From positions 1 through 64,000 of the forward strand of contig JBBAWX010000016.1 of assembly GCA_040396955.1 (NCBI GenBank): DNA of 64,000 nucleotides, given 5' to 3'. The notes under the pieces are model-generated. The model saw only the letters and a list, made by a program, of their open reading frames with translations. It did no database searches and was not told where the DNA came from. Shown here one piece after another: positions 23,264 through 32,403 of this stretch. Numbering within the stretch: position 1 is the first letter of the stretch; every line of letters starts with the position of its first letter. The position numbers and the translations under genes were made by a program. The DNA comes from UBA965 sp040396955 (GTDB lineage Bacteria; Chloroflexota; Chloroflexia; Chloroflexales; Roseiflexaceae).

Positions 23264-24457
23264 TTACCGCCGCTCAAAGATGGCTAACGACTCAAAATGT
23301 GGGGTTTGTGGGAACATGTCGTAGCCGGTTAGTGCCGTCAGTCGGTATGTTTCGTGTAACCATTGAAAATCATCAAGTTGCGATAACGGATTACACGATA
23401 CGTAGATTAATTTCTGTGGAGCACACCGGTTGAGCTGTGCACATACTTCAGCACCGAGCCCAGCCCGCGGTGGGTCCACGACTATTGTATCAAAATACGT
23501 GCTGTTGTGTGCCAAAAAATCTGCGACGTCAGCAACTTCCGCTGTGACGTTGCTTCGTTGTGATTGGGCAATGTTGTGCTGGCACAACGCAATGCTCTCT
23601 GCCATGGATTCCACACAATGCACATGCCCTACTTGATCGGCCAGCGAGAGTGCAATGGTGCCCACCCCCCCGTATAAATCGGCAACCTGTTGTGCATCAC
23701 CGACCGCCGTTTTGATGCTGGTGAGCAGATGATCGAGTAGGTAGATGTTGTTTTGGAAAAAAGTATTTGGTCCAATGGAGAGGGTGACGTTGCCGACATG
23801 CATCGGCAACAACTCGGCGCCCCAGTGCCGGAACGGAGTGCCAAACGACATATCGGCGACTCCGTCGTTGATGAGCCAATGGAAGCCAACGACGTCCGCA
23901 TCTGCACAGACCTGTTGGGCCAAATCGGCCATTATTTGCTGTTGATGCTCATCTGGGGATGTCGTTACTAGGGCTAGTAGATAGCGGTCTTGTGGGCTCC
24001 GTCGCACCACAATATAACGCAAAAACCCCTCATGACTGCGCAGGTTATAATCGCTGAGCCCAGCCTGCATGGCAGACTGCCACGTGCGATGGGCAATTGC
24101 AAATGCTGGAGTTGGCACTAGGTGGCAGGTGCTGAGATCAACGATGTAGTTGAATTTGCCACCCCGGCGTAGCCCAAAGCGCCCCTTGCTCGCAATAAAA
24201 TCCATGCGGGTGCGATACCCTAGGGGATTCGGCGAGGCCACAACCACAGGATCTGGCACGTCGGCTGGCAAATGGCTGGCCCACAACTGCCGCATGGCTT
24301 GTTGCTTGGCGGCCACCTGATCGGCGTAGGACACATGCTGGAAGGTGCATCCCCCGCAAAAATCCTGTGGTGGGGCATGTGGGCAGTTCGGGGCGACGGT
24401 GGGCATGGTGCGGGTAAGGTCAATGATTTGGCGCCGGAATAATTTGGGTGTTAGCAT
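23264..24457 (-). CDS. 23S rRNA (uracil-5-)-methyltransferase, RlmD/TrmA family
   Basis: A 397-aa class I SAM methyltransferase that makes 5-methyluridine in RNA. Four cysteines for a [4Fe-4S] cluster are present: C25, C34, C37 (DFCGGC) and C111 (DLSTC). The SAM site is DLYGGVGTIAL, motif IV is VVDPPRAGLG, and the catalytic Cys is in IYVSCNPLS. An N-terminal TRAM domain is not evident, so it resembles the shorter RumA/RlmCD types; rRNA versus tRNA target is not certain. The ATG at 24457 has AAAGGG 6 nt upstream; 63 further in-frame codons upstream look non-coding. Confidence 0.88.
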   Translation of the reverse strand: MLTPKLFRRQIIDLTRTMPTVAPNCPHAPPQDFCGGCTFQHVSYADQVAAKQQAMRQLWASHLPADVPDPVVVASPNPLGYRTRMDFIASKGRFGLRRGGKFNYIVDLSTCHLVPTPAFAIAHRTWQSAMQAGLSDYNLRSHEGFLRYIVVRRSPQDRYLLALVTTSPDEHQQQIMADLAQQVCADADVVGFHWLINDGVADMSFGTPFRHWGAELLPMHVGNVTLSIGPNTFFQNNIYLLDHLLTSIKTAVGDAQQVADLYGGVGTIALSLADQVGHVHCVESMAESIALCQHNIAQSQRSNVTAEVADVADFLAHNSTYFDTIVVDPPRAGLGAEVCAQLNRCAPQKLIYVSCNPLSQLDDFQWLHETYRLTALTGYDMFPQTPHFESLAIFERR

Positions 24458-24670
24458 GCAGACCCTTTGCAACGAAACAAACGATAGTGCTAGTGTACAT
24501 GATGCGAGCATGGTGTGGTGTTGCGCGTAGCCCCCATGAACCCCATCAATTTCAGCAAATATTAACATTCGTCTCGTATAATAAATGGCGTATGAAATGG
24601 TGAAGCGATGTTGCTTCGCTACTAGCGCCACTGTACGCGTCATCATGACCGTGGAGAGAGGTTCGTCACC

Positions 24671-25834
24671 ATGAATACCGAAAAATCCGTGTTAATCCTC
24701 ACCAGCGATGCTGGCAGTGGCCACCGCAGTGCGGCAGCGGCCATCGAAAGCGAAGTGCGCAGTTTTGCTCGGCCTATCGTCACCAACCCGGCACACCACC
24801 CACTCGCATCGCAGGTGTTGGTTGGTGCCGAACAATTTTATCTCAGTATGGTGCAACGTTCACCCGATCAATACGCATTTGCGCATAATTTGACCGATGC
24901 TCCCGGGCTTGATTTGTTCCTCGAATACTCCTTGGCTGGTACCATCCGTAAATCGTTGGCAGCCTTGGTGTTGACACACAAGCCGGATGTGGTGGTGAGC
25001 GTCTATCCCCTGTTTACCCGCATTTTGACCAATGTGCTCCGGCGGAGCACGCGCCCACGTTTGATGACGGTGGTCACTGACCTCGGCAACGTGCACCGGG
25101 CTTGGTTCAACCAGTACGACGATTGTGTGGCGGTGCCGTCAGCACTTGTCCGCGAAAAGGCCATCCGTTGTGGTGTTGCTCCTGACCGTGTCGTACACAC
25201 CGGCCTCCCCATTAATCCTGCTTTTGGTCAACCGCGCCTCAACAAAGAGGGATTGCGCCGACAATTGGGGTGGGACGAATCGTTGCCCACACTGTTGTTG
25301 CTCAGCGGGGGAGCTGGCATTGGTCCTGTTTTTGAAATGGCGCAAGCGCTTGATGCGACTCCGACGCCGTTTCAATTAGCCGTGGTCGCAGGACGCAATC
25401 AGGCGCTCGCCGATATGTTGCGTGCCCACACGTGGCGGCACCGCGTGCACATCTACGATTTCGTCCCACTGATTGACATGATGCATGCCACTGACGTGAT
25501 TGCCTCCAAAGCGGGTGGTCTGACGGTCAGTGAAGCACTGGCAGCGGCCAAACCAATGGTCTTTTATGGGGATGCACCCGGCCAAGAAGAAGGCAATCGG
25601 GATTACGTGTCACGCCAAGGTGCGGCTTTGGTCGCTGAGACCAGCCAAGATTTTGCGCTGTATGCGAGCCGCGTCTTGATTAGTGAATCACTTCGTTACA
25701 CGATGGCACAATCGGCTCGTCGCCTGGGTATGCCACAAGCCGCTCAAGCGGTTGGGCGGGAGATTGCCACGCTCCTGCAACGTGGGCCGGTACGTGCCAA
25801 ACGGACGCTCTTGCAGCCTTCTTCGCAACCCTAG
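24671..25834 (+). CDS. MGDG-synthase-like UDP-sugar:diacylglycerol glycosyltransferase (copy 1)
   Basis: A 387-aa GT28-type glycosyltransferase of the MGDG synthase/UgtP/MurG superfamily. The N-terminal domain starts with the diagnostic LILTSDAGSGHRSAAAAI, with the conserved GxGH loop. A PDVVVSVYPLF block follows. The C-terminal nucleotide-sugar domain has LLSGGAGIG, DFVPLIDMMHATDVIASKAGGLTVSEAL and the distal GNRDYV. Such enzymes move glucose or galactose from UDP to diacylglycerol in membrane lipid synthesis. GAGAG precedes the ATG, and TATAAT at 24577-24582 may be its -10. A second family member lies at 36250-37584. Confidence 0.85.
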   Translation: MNTEKSVLILTSDAGSGHRSAAAAIESEVRSFARPIVTNPAHHPLASQVLVGAEQFYLSMVQRSPDQYAFAHNLTDAPGLDLFLEYSLAGTIRKSLAALVLTHKPDVVVSVYPLFTRILTNVLRRSTRPRLMTVVTDLGNVHRAWFNQYDDCVAVPSALVREKAIRCGVAPDRVVHTGLPINPAFGQPRLNKEGLRRQLGWDESLPTLLLLSGGAGIGPVFEMAQALDATPTPFQLAVVAGRNQALADMLRAHTWRHRVHIYDFVPLIDMMHATDVIASKAGGLTVSEALAAAKPMVFYGDAPGQEEGNRDYVSRQGAALVAETSQDFALYASRVLISESLRYTMAQSARRLGMPQAAQAVGREIATLLQRGPVRAKRTLLQPSSQP

Positions 25835-25855
25835 GAGTCCCACAATCAGCGGTTG

Positions 25856-27760
25856 TTATTCTGTCGACTCCCCTGGTGCCGGTGGCGCGCCGGGGGTTTG
25901 TGTGTGCCGGAGCCATGCCCGGATGGGATGCAGAGACGCCACCCCCACGCATGCCATGATTGCACACACCCAGATGGTCATGAGCGGGCGCGCATACGGC
26001 GAAAGCGCCGTGTAGGGTAGGTAGAGTGGCCACCAGTCGAGCAAATGCTGATTGATGGGGTCGTAGTACCACACCCAACGCAAACTGTACAGCTCAGGCA
26101 TGCTCAGGCGATTGGTGTCGCTCACGGTGATGATGTGTGTACTCCCCGTCAAAAAAAGTAACGTGGGGCCGAGATCTTGATTGCGGTTGCCGAAGCCAAT
26201 CTCGCGCGGATTCCAGGTCTCACTATCCAACTTGATGGTGGTGTAGCGTTGAAAGGGCAACCAGTGGATGGTGCGAATCTGACCGGTAGGCATAGTGTAG
26301 CGGTAGGTGTCAACGCTGAGTGTGGCCCGTGAGGGTGGTGCCGTGTCGGGGCGACGATCGTCGAGTGTCAACTCGATGACCGTTGGGCGGTCAAGGATGC
26401 AGGTGATGCTGGATTGAGCCTCGCTCCGACGAAAGAGCGCTTGGTCAGCCTGCTCACGTTCGTACCAGCCGGTATGTAAAAAACAGCGCTGTGGTATGGG
26501 GAGTGCCGCCATGAAACGTTGATTGAGGAGCTGCGCATGGGCGACGATCGGCGATGGATGTGGGTTGCTGAGGTTGGTGTAGGTGGCAAAGTTGACTGCC
26601 GCACCGAGCACGCTGATAGCGATGGTCGCAATGAGCAGTCCACCTGCCACCCAGTGTATCCAGCGGTGCCGTAGGTGCCAGAGCTGTGCCGTGATGAGAT
26701 AGAGATAGGGGATGGTGATGACCAAATACCGTGGTCCCCATACACCGCCACCATCCCAAAACCAGACCCGGCTGTACATGATGAGATGCACCACAAAGAG
26801 TGCGCCATAGAGAAACAGTAGGCGTAGTTGGCGCTGGTGATACATCACCCAGGCACCCACTGGGAGCAACCAGATAAACGGCGCATACCAGATGAGTCCG
26901 CGCTTGAGGCTCAACAATAGACCGAATGCACCGTCCACGATGGGATTGTTTAATGCATCGGTGTGTTGATTGCCGTATCCTGCGGCAAATGGCAGCCCAA
27001 ATCGTACCATGTTGTACCAGACGAAGAGGAGGAGCCATGGTAGCCCACCACCTACCCAGGCTGCGATATCTTGCCATACTGTGCGTCTGGGGTGCCAGAT
27101 GAGACATGCCAATAAAAAAACGGGCACTACGACTACCGATACGACTCGGGTGTTGACCAATAGCCCCAATGCAGTGCCCGAAAGCGCGAACCACCACCGA
27201 CGTGCGTGTGTATGTGGTGCGTTTTCTTGGGCGCATATAAAGGCGTAGGTACACAGCAGTAAACTGAATGTTGCCAATATTTCTGACAAAAATGAGCGTG
27301 AATACGGCAACAAGAAGCCGAAAACAGTGGAAATGGCAACAAACAGACGTACACGGTACGACACTTGATGTTTTTGTAAGAGCAGGGCAATGATGACTGC
27401 AATAGCCGCAGTAAAGGGAATATTGACTGCGGAGATGAGCACATGGGCTAAGTCGTACTGGGCGAGGGGGTTTTGCGGAGTCACGAATGTGGCTACAGCG
27501 TAGAGTGGGGCTGCGAGGAGCGATGGCAAAAGACCATACGAAGCGTAACCCTTGCCATCAATGCCAGGCACACGGATAGAGGTTTGGTAGTCGGTATAGG
27601 CACCAATATCGACGGCACCACGATCCACAATCGCTTTGCTGACGAGGTACATGGCTTCTTCATCGGGCGTATAAAAATGACCACTCAGCGTCAAAAGTAG
27701 TAGTGCGACGATGAGCCAATACATGCGCCAAATCGCCCCGGGTGTTTGGTCGTGTGGCAT
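25856..27760 (-). CDS. GT-C fold membrane glycosyltransferase-like protein (GT39-like)
   Basis: A 634-aa membrane protein with about eleven hydrophobic segments. The first external loop carries an acidic motif (HFYTPDEEAMYLVS), typical of GT-C enzymes that take sugars from polyprenyl phosphates. The C-terminal part (about 440-590) is soluble and beta-rich. The start at 27760 has GGAAG about 8 nt upstream; sixty in-frame codons before it are rejected as Pro/Ser-rich and without a ribosome site. It has the same plan as the protein inside the pheS-pheT operon. The target is unknown. It stands alone between a lipid glycosyltransferase and groEL. Confidence 0.72.
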   Translation of the reverse strand: MPHDQTPGAIWRMYWLIVALLLLTLSGHFYTPDEEAMYLVSKAIVDRGAVDIGAYTDYQTSIRVPGIDGKGYASYGLLPSLLAAPLYAVATFVTPQNPLAQYDLAHVLISAVNIPFTAAIAVIIALLLQKHQVSYRVRLFVAISTVFGFLLPYSRSFLSEILATFSLLLCTYAFICAQENAPHTHARRWWFALSGTALGLLVNTRVVSVVVVPVFLLACLIWHPRRTVWQDIAAWVGGGLPWLLLFVWYNMVRFGLPFAAGYGNQHTDALNNPIVDGAFGLLLSLKRGLIWYAPFIWLLPVGAWVMYHQRQLRLLFLYGALFVVHLIMYSRVWFWDGGGVWGPRYLVITIPYLYLITAQLWHLRHRWIHWVAGGLLIATIAISVLGAAVNFATYTNLSNPHPSPIVAHAQLLNQRFMAALPIPQRCFLHTGWYEREQADQALFRRSEAQSSITCILDRPTVIELTLDDRRPDTAPPSRATLSVDTYRYTMPTGQIRTIHWLPFQRYTTIKLDSETWNPREIGFGNRNQDLGPTLLFLTGSTHIITVSDTNRLSMPELYSLRWVWYYDPINQHLLDWWPLYLPYTALSPYARPLMTIWVCAIMACVGVASLHPIRAWLRHTQTPGAPPAPGESTE

Positions 27761-27820
27761 AGCAGTACTTCCACATAATGGTACTTGCCTCCATTGTAAC
27801 GGAAGACGCACAAATATCCA

Positions 27821-27848
27821 CCCCCACTGCTCATGCGAGCAGTGGGGG
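27821..27848 (-). terminator. Terminator hairpin after groEL
   Basis: A perfect 12-bp stem (27821-27832 with 27837-27848) with an ATGC loop, 34 bp past the groEL stop codon. No strong U-tract follows. Confidence 0.7.
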
Positions 27849-27881
27849 GAGGGAGATGACGCGTGAGGAGGTGAGGTAGGA

Positions 27882-29516
27882 CTAGAAGTCCATGCCACCG
27901 CCACCGGGCATTGGAGCAGAGGGCTTGTCTTCGGGCACATCGGCGATCAACGCGTCGGTGGTGAGGATGAGTGACGCAATCGAGATTGCGTTCTGCACCG
28001 CACTGCGAGTCACTTTGACGGGGTCGATGATACCTTCGGTGACCAGGTTGATGAACTCACCGGTCATGACGTTGTAGCCATAGTTGGAGTCGTTCTTTTC
28101 GGCCTGGATGCGGCGAACGGCGTCGATGACCACAGCACCTTCTTGACCAGCGTTGCGGGCCAAAATGCGTAGTGGCTCTTCGAGGGCACGGCGCAGGATG
28201 CGGATACCGAACTGCTCGTCGTCGTGGGCAACCTTGACGTTGTCGAGAGCTGAGATGGCATTGATGAGGGCGACGCCACCACCAGGTACGATGCCTTCTT
28301 CGACGGCCGCACGAGCGGTTGAGAGTGCGTCTTCGACGCGGTGCTTCTTTTCTTTGAGCTCGGGCTCAGTGGCGCCACCAACCTTGAGGACTGCCACGCC
28401 ACCGGCCAGCTTGGCCAAGCGCTCTTGGAGCTTCTCACGGTCGAAGTCGCTGGTGGTCTGGTCGATTTGGGTGCGAATCTGCTCGATGCGGGCCTTGATG
28501 GCCTTCTCGTTGCCGCTACCCTCGATGATGGTGGTGTTGTCTTTGTCGGAGACGATGCGGCGAGCACGACCGAGGTCCTCGATGGTGGCGCTGTCGAGCT
28601 TGCGCCCGATTTCTTCGCTAATCAAGGTACCACCGGTAAGGATGGCAATGTCTTGCAACATGGCCTTGCGGCGATCGCCGAAGCCAGGAGCCTTGACGGC
28701 CAAGACATTGACGGTGCCGCGGAGCTTGTTGACAACCAAGGTGGCCAAAGCTTCGCCGTCGATGTCTTCGGCGATGATGACCAGGTTCTTGGTGACCTGC
28801 AAGACCTTCTCGAGGACTGGCAGGATCTCTTGGATCGAGCTAATCTTCTTGTCGGTAATCAGGATGTACGGGTTCTCCAACTCTGATTCCATGCGGTCTG
28901 AGTTGGTAACGAAGTAGGCTGAGATGTAGCCACGGTCGAACTGCATACCCTCGGTGTATTCCTTCTCGAAGGCGATACCCTTGGATTCTTCGACGGTGAT
29001 GACGCCGTCCTTGCCGACCTTCTCCATGACTTCGGCAATAATCTCGCCGATTTCACGGTCAGCAGCCGAAATCGAAGCCACGTGGGCGATGTCGGCGCGG
29101 TCGCGGATGGGGGTGGCCATCTCACGCAACTTGGCGATCAAGGCCTCGGCACCACGGTCAAGACCGCGGCGAATCATCATCGAATTTGCACCGGCGGCGA
29201 CCATCTTGAGACCTTCGGTGACGATGGCTTGTGCCAACACGGTGGCCGTGGTGGTGCCGTCACCGGCGATGTCGTTGGTCTTGGTGGCAACTTCGACGAG
29301 CAAGCGGGCGCCCATGTTTTCAAATGGGTCCTTCAGCTCGATTTCCTTGGCGACAGTGACACCGTCGTGCGTGACGGTGGGCGCGCCGAACTTCTTGTCG
29401 ATGGCCACGTTGCGGCCACGGGGCCCGAGAGTGGTCTTGACGGCATCAGCAACGGCATCTACACCGTTCTTAAGTGCACGTCGGGCCTCTTCGTTGAAAT
29501 GCAACTGCTTTGGCAT
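27882..29516 (-). CDS. groL: Chaperonin GroEL (60 kDa)
   Basis: A 544-aa GroEL of standard length. It begins MPKQLHFNEEARRALKNGVD and contains ATP-site segments GPRGRNVAI and AGDGTTTATVLA, plus the GIVPGGGVAL region. The tail ends in PMPGGGGMDF, the usual Gly/Met type. Two stacked seven-membered rings enclose and fold client proteins using ATP. It follows groS by 38 bp under two CIRCE elements. Confidence 0.99.
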   Translation of the reverse strand: MPKQLHFNEEARRALKNGVDAVADAVKTTLGPRGRNVAIDKKFGAPTVTHDGVTVAKEIELKDPFENMGARLLVEVATKTNDIAGDGTTTATVLAQAIVTEGLKMVAAGANSMMIRRGLDRGAEALIAKLREMATPIRDRADIAHVASISAADREIGEIIAEVMEKVGKDGVITVEESKGIAFEKEYTEGMQFDRGYISAYFVTNSDRMESELENPYILITDKKISSIQEILPVLEKVLQVTKNLVIIAEDIDGEALATLVVNKLRGTVNVLAVKAPGFGDRRKAMLQDIAILTGGTLISEEIGRKLDSATIEDLGRARRIVSDKDNTTIIEGSGNEKAIKARIEQIRTQIDQTTSDFDREKLQERLAKLAGGVAVLKVGGATEPELKEKKHRVEDALSTARAAVEEGIVPGGGVALINAISALDNVKVAHDDEQFGIRILRRALEEPLRILARNAGQEGAVVIDAVRRIQAEKNDSNYGYNVMTGEFINLVTEGIIDPVKVTRSAVQNAISIASLILTTDALIADVPEDKPSAPMPGGGGMDF

Positions 29517-29554
29517 GAGTCTATCTGCTCCTCAATGATTGTCCGTGGTACGAA

Positions 29555-29857
29555 TTACTTCTCGATGACGCCCAAAATGTCCTTCTCGGCCAAAACGAGA
29601 TAGTCGACATCGTCGGCCTTGTATTCGGTGCCACTGTACTTGGCAAACAAGACACGATCCCCAACCTTGACGCTCATTGGCACGAGTTGCCCTGCGTCGG
29701 TGCGGCGACCCTCGCCGACTGCCACAATCTCGCCCTCCATGGGACGCTCTTTGCTGGCAGTATCTGGCAAAAAGATACCGCCCTTGGTGACTTCCTCGCG
29801 CTCAGCCGGCTTCACTACTACGCGGTCGGCCAACGGTCGGATGCGGAAGTTAGCCAT
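29555..29857 (-). CDS. groS: Co-chaperonin GroES
   Basis: A 100-aa GroES (MANFRIRPLADRVVVKPAEREE), with the mobile loop TKGGIFLPDTASKERP and a normal length. It caps GroEL. The ATG at 29857 is preferred because the in-frame ATG three codons upstream is only 1 nt from GAGGAGG. It is the first gene of groESL. Confidence 0.98.
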   Translation of the reverse strand: MANFRIRPLADRVVVKPAEREEVTKGGIFLPDTASKERPMEGEIVAVGEGRRTDAGQLVPMSVKVGDRVLFAKYSGTEYKADDVDYLVLAEKDILGVIEK

Positions 29858-29887
29858 GTGTGTCATGCCTCCTCATCGTAGTTCTCT

Positions 29888-29914
29888 TTAGCAGTCAACC
29901 TTTGCGACTGCTAA
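29888..29914 (-). promoter_or_regulatory. CIRCE element 1 (HrcA operator), downstream of promoter
   Basis: TTAGCAGTC-N9-GACTGCTAA, a perfect 9-bp inverted repeat that differs from the CIRCE consensus by one symmetrical change (G for C and C for G). It lies in the transcribed leader 10 bp after the -10. Confidence 0.9.
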
Positions 29915-29923
29915 CCAAAAATA

Positions 29924-29952
29924 ACTATAGTGTTGCGGCGGGGGCTTGTCAA
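29924..29952 (-). promoter_or_regulatory. groESL promoter
   Basis: TTGACA (29947-29952), 17-bp spacer, TATAGT (29924-29929): a strong housekeeping promoter bracketed by two CIRCE elements. Confidence 0.88.
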
Positions 29953-29959
29953 GCCAAAA

Positions 29960-29986
29960 TTAGCACTCGTGCCCAGTGAGTGCAAA
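29960..29986. promoter_or_regulatory. CIRCE element 2 (HrcA operator), upstream of promoter
   Basis: TTAGCACTC-N9-GAGTGCAAA, with eight of nine arm pairs; the first arm matches the CIRCE consensus exactly. It lies 7 bp upstream of the groESL -35 and about 100 bp upstream of the divergent glpX gene, so HrcA might affect both. Confidence 0.88.
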
Positions 29987-30089
29987 TTTCATATACTTCG
30001 TTAACAAATCCTGGTGTGCGGCTCATTTCAAACTAAACCGTTGTGCAATACGTAGCCAAAGTGGGTGACCACTCAACGAGGAGTTTGAC

Positions 30090-31091
30090 ATGCGAATCAA
30101 TCGCAATCTGGGCATGGATTTGGTGCGGTGTACTGAAGCAGCGGCCTTGCGAGCGGCTCGTCTCATGGGGCGTGGTGATAAAGAGGGGGCCGACCAAGCC
30201 GCGGTCGATGCCATGCGATTTGCCCTCAGCAGTATCGACATGGACGGGGTCGTGGTGATTGGTGAGGGTGAAAAAGACGCCGCGCCCATGCTCTACACGG
30301 GCGAACGGGTCGGCACTGGTAATCTCCCTGCGGTTGATATTGCGGTTGACCCGGTAGAGGGGACGACCTTGCTCGCCGAGGGCATGCCAGGTGCGATTGC
30401 GGTGATTGCAGTCGCGGAGCGTGGTGCGCTCCATGCCTGGAACGGTGTGCCCTACATGTACAAACTTGCGGTTGGCGAGGCGGCTCGGGGGCGAGTCGAT
30501 ATTAATGCAAGTGTGGCAGACAACATTCACGCTGTGGCCGCCGCGTTGCACCGTCGGGTCTCGGAGGTTACGGTGGTTGTCCTTGACCGGCCGCGGCACC
30601 GTGAGCTCATTCGTGAGATTCGCGAGGTGGGGGCGCGTATCCGCCTGATTGCGCATGGCGATGTGGCAGCCGGGGTCATGACTGCGGTTGCCGATGCGCC
30701 CGCCGACATGCTGTTGGGGGTCGGTGGTGCTCCCGAAGCCGTGATTACCGCGTGTGCGCTCAAGTGTCTTGGCGGTGAAATCCAAACCAAACTTTGGCCT
30801 CGTGATGACGCTGAGCGTGCGGTGCTCGCAGCCCAAGGGTTGGGCGCTGACCACGTCTATACCACCGATGAGTTGGTGCGTGGTGAAGACGTCTACTTTG
30901 TGGCTACGGGCATCACATCCGGTGAATTTTTGCGTGGAGTGCAGTATAGTGACGGTCGCGCACGGACGCATTCGGTCGTGATGCGGTCTACGACGGGCAC
31001 GGTGCGCCACATTGAATCCATGCATCGCTGGGATAAGTTGATGCGGATTTCTGGCATCGAATACGTGAGTGATGCTCCCCCTACGCCCTAA
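30090..31091 (+). CDS. glpX: Fructose-1,6-bisphosphatase, class II
   Basis: A 333-aa GlpX-type FBPase, which removes the C1 phosphate of fructose 1,6-bisphosphate in gluconeogenesis or the Calvin cycle. It has the lithium-sensitive phosphatase metal sites GEGEKDAAPMLY and VDPVEGTTLLAEG (Asp-Pro-x-Glu-Gly-Thr), and the conserved GGAPEAVITACALK. GAGGAG lies 7 nt before the ATG. It is divergent from groESL with about 230 bp between, including CIRCE element 2, and ends at a 14-bp hairpin. Confidence 0.96.
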   Translation: MRINRNLGMDLVRCTEAAALRAARLMGRGDKEGADQAAVDAMRFALSSIDMDGVVVIGEGEKDAAPMLYTGERVGTGNLPAVDIAVDPVEGTTLLAEGMPGAIAVIAVAERGALHAWNGVPYMYKLAVGEAARGRVDINASVADNIHAVAAALHRRVSEVTVVVLDRPRHRELIREIREVGARIRLIAHGDVAAGVMTAVADAPADMLLGVGGAPEAVITACALKCLGGEIQTKLWPRDDAERAVLAAQGLGADHVYTTDELVRGEDVYFVATGITSGEFLRGVQYSDGRARTHSVVMRSTTGTVRHIESMHRWDKLMRISGIEYVSDAPPTP

Positions 31092-31110
31092 CTCCTTGCG
31101 ACCTACATCT

Positions 31111-31142
31111 ACGCCCCCGGCACCATGCGGTGCCGGGGGCGT
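31111..31142. terminator. Convergent terminator between glpX and rmlA-like gene
   Basis: A perfect 14-bp, very GC-rich stem (31111-31124 with 31129-31142) around an ATGC loop, placed between two convergent genes. It lacks a long U-tract. Confidence 0.7.
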
Positions 31143-31174
31143 GTTGGTTGGCCTTGTGTCACCTGCACGATGTA

Positions 31175-32242
31175 CTAGAGGACGTCGACGTGACTATGAT
31201 CGCCGAGGACGAGCCGGTAGGCGCTTGGGCGCATCGTCGAGCGAGAGACTTCGACATGCCGGCCAATCAGGCTGTCGCATAGGCGTCCCGGCAAGTTGTG
31301 GATCTGACAGTGCTCAAGCACGATGGAGTGCTCGATTTCGCTGTTTTCAAGCACACAATGATGATAAATGGAGGTAAATGGCCCCACGTACGAATTGATG
31401 ATGCGGGTGCCCTCACCGATGATGGCTGGGCCGCGAATGGTGCTGTTGATGACTTCGGCACCGGCCTCGATGATGACTTTGCCGATGATGTGTGAATCCG
31501 CATCCACATGCCCGGCATTGTGCTCGCCGAGCTCTTCGAGCACCAACCGATTGGCCTCAAGCATGTCGGCCTTTTTGCCGGTGTCGATCCACCAGCCACG
31601 ATGCACATAGGGAAAGACGATTTGACCACGGTCGACGAGTGCTTGAATGGCGTCGGTGATTTCGAGCTCACCCCGCCACGACGGTTGAATGGAGTCAATC
31701 GCATCCCAAATATGCGCATCAAACATGTAAATGCCTACGAGTGCCAAATTGGACTTGGGCTCCTTGGGCTTTTCCACGAGGCGTAAAATGCTCCCATCCG
31801 GATTCAGCTCGGCGACACCGTACGAGCGGGGATTGGGCACTTCTTTGAGGACAATTTGGGCATTGTAGTTGCTCGATTGAAACTGCTCAATCAGCCCCGA
31901 AATCCCACCTTGGATGCAGTTGTCACCGAGGAACATGACGAAGCGATCATCGCCCAAGAATGGTCGGGCAATTTTGACCGCATGCGCTAATCCGAGGGGG
32001 GCATCTTGGGGGATATACGTGATGGCCACGCCCCAGCGGCTCCCGTCGCCGACCGCAGCCTCTACTTCGGCGGCGGTGTCGCCCACAATAATGCCGATGT
32101 CGGTGATGCCCGCATCACGGATGGTTTCGATGACACGAAAAAGCACAGGTTTGTTGGCGACCGGCACAAGTTGTTTGGCGCTGGTATACGTAATTGGTCG
32201 CAGACGCGTCCCCTTACCACCGCTCAGGATGAGACCCTTCAT
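31175..32242 (-). CDS. Glucose-1-phosphate thymidylyltransferase (long form)
   Basis: A 355-aa sugar nucleotidyltransferase. The N-terminal domain opens with MKGLILSGGKGTRLRPIT (nucleotide loop, catalytic region) and has FLGDNCIQGG and EKPKEP. The C-terminal part (about 245-355) is a left-handed beta-helix with Ile/Val-rich hexapeptides. This is the StrD/long RmlA type, which makes dTDP-glucose for dTDP-rhamnose or related deoxysugars; other nucleotides are possible. AAGGAG lies 7 nt before the ATG at 32242. It could feed the exopolysaccharide glycosyltransferases at 40-48 kb. Confidence 0.9.
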   Translation of the reverse strand: MKGLILSGGKGTRLRPITYTSAKQLVPVANKPVLFRVIETIRDAGITDIGIIVGDTAAEVEAAVGDGSRWGVAITYIPQDAPLGLAHAVKIARPFLGDDRFVMFLGDNCIQGGISGLIEQFQSSNYNAQIVLKEVPNPRSYGVAELNPDGSILRLVEKPKEPKSNLALVGIYMFDAHIWDAIDSIQPSWRGELEITDAIQALVDRGQIVFPYVHRGWWIDTGKKADMLEANRLVLEELGEHNAGHVDADSHIIGKVIIEAGAEVINSTIRGPAIIGEGTRIINSYVGPFTSIYHHCVLENSEIEHSIVLEHCQIHNLPGRLCDSLIGRHVEVSRSTMRPSAYRLVLGDHSHVDVL

Positions 32243-32350
32243 GCAGACTCCTTCCACACACGCGATACGAATGTCATGTTTGCATTATTATAGTGTACAC
32301 ACAAATACCATGTGTGGGTGATGATGGGGGGATGATGGCGGTGTGATGCA

Positions 32351-32390
32351 ACAAAAACCCCCTCGCACTGCGAATACAGCACGAGGGGGG
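32351..32390 (-). terminator. Rho-independent terminator after NlpC/P60 gene
   Basis: An 8-bp CCCCCTCG/CGAGGGGG stem with an inner 3-bp stem is followed on the minus strand by TTTTTGTT. It lies 14-50 bp past the NlpC/P60 stop codon. Confidence 0.82.
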
Positions 32391-32403
32391 ATGCTGAGAC
32401 GCG

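Noticed and set aside
24458..24646. Extended N-terminus of the RlmD-like methylase
   Set aside because: The 63 extra codons have no family similarity, while AAAGGG is properly spaced from the ATG at 24457.
27761..27940. Longer N-terminus (60 more residues) for the GT-C protein at 25856
   Set aside because: The extension is Pro/Ser/Cys-rich, crosses the groEL terminator and has no ribosome site; the ATG at 27760 has one.
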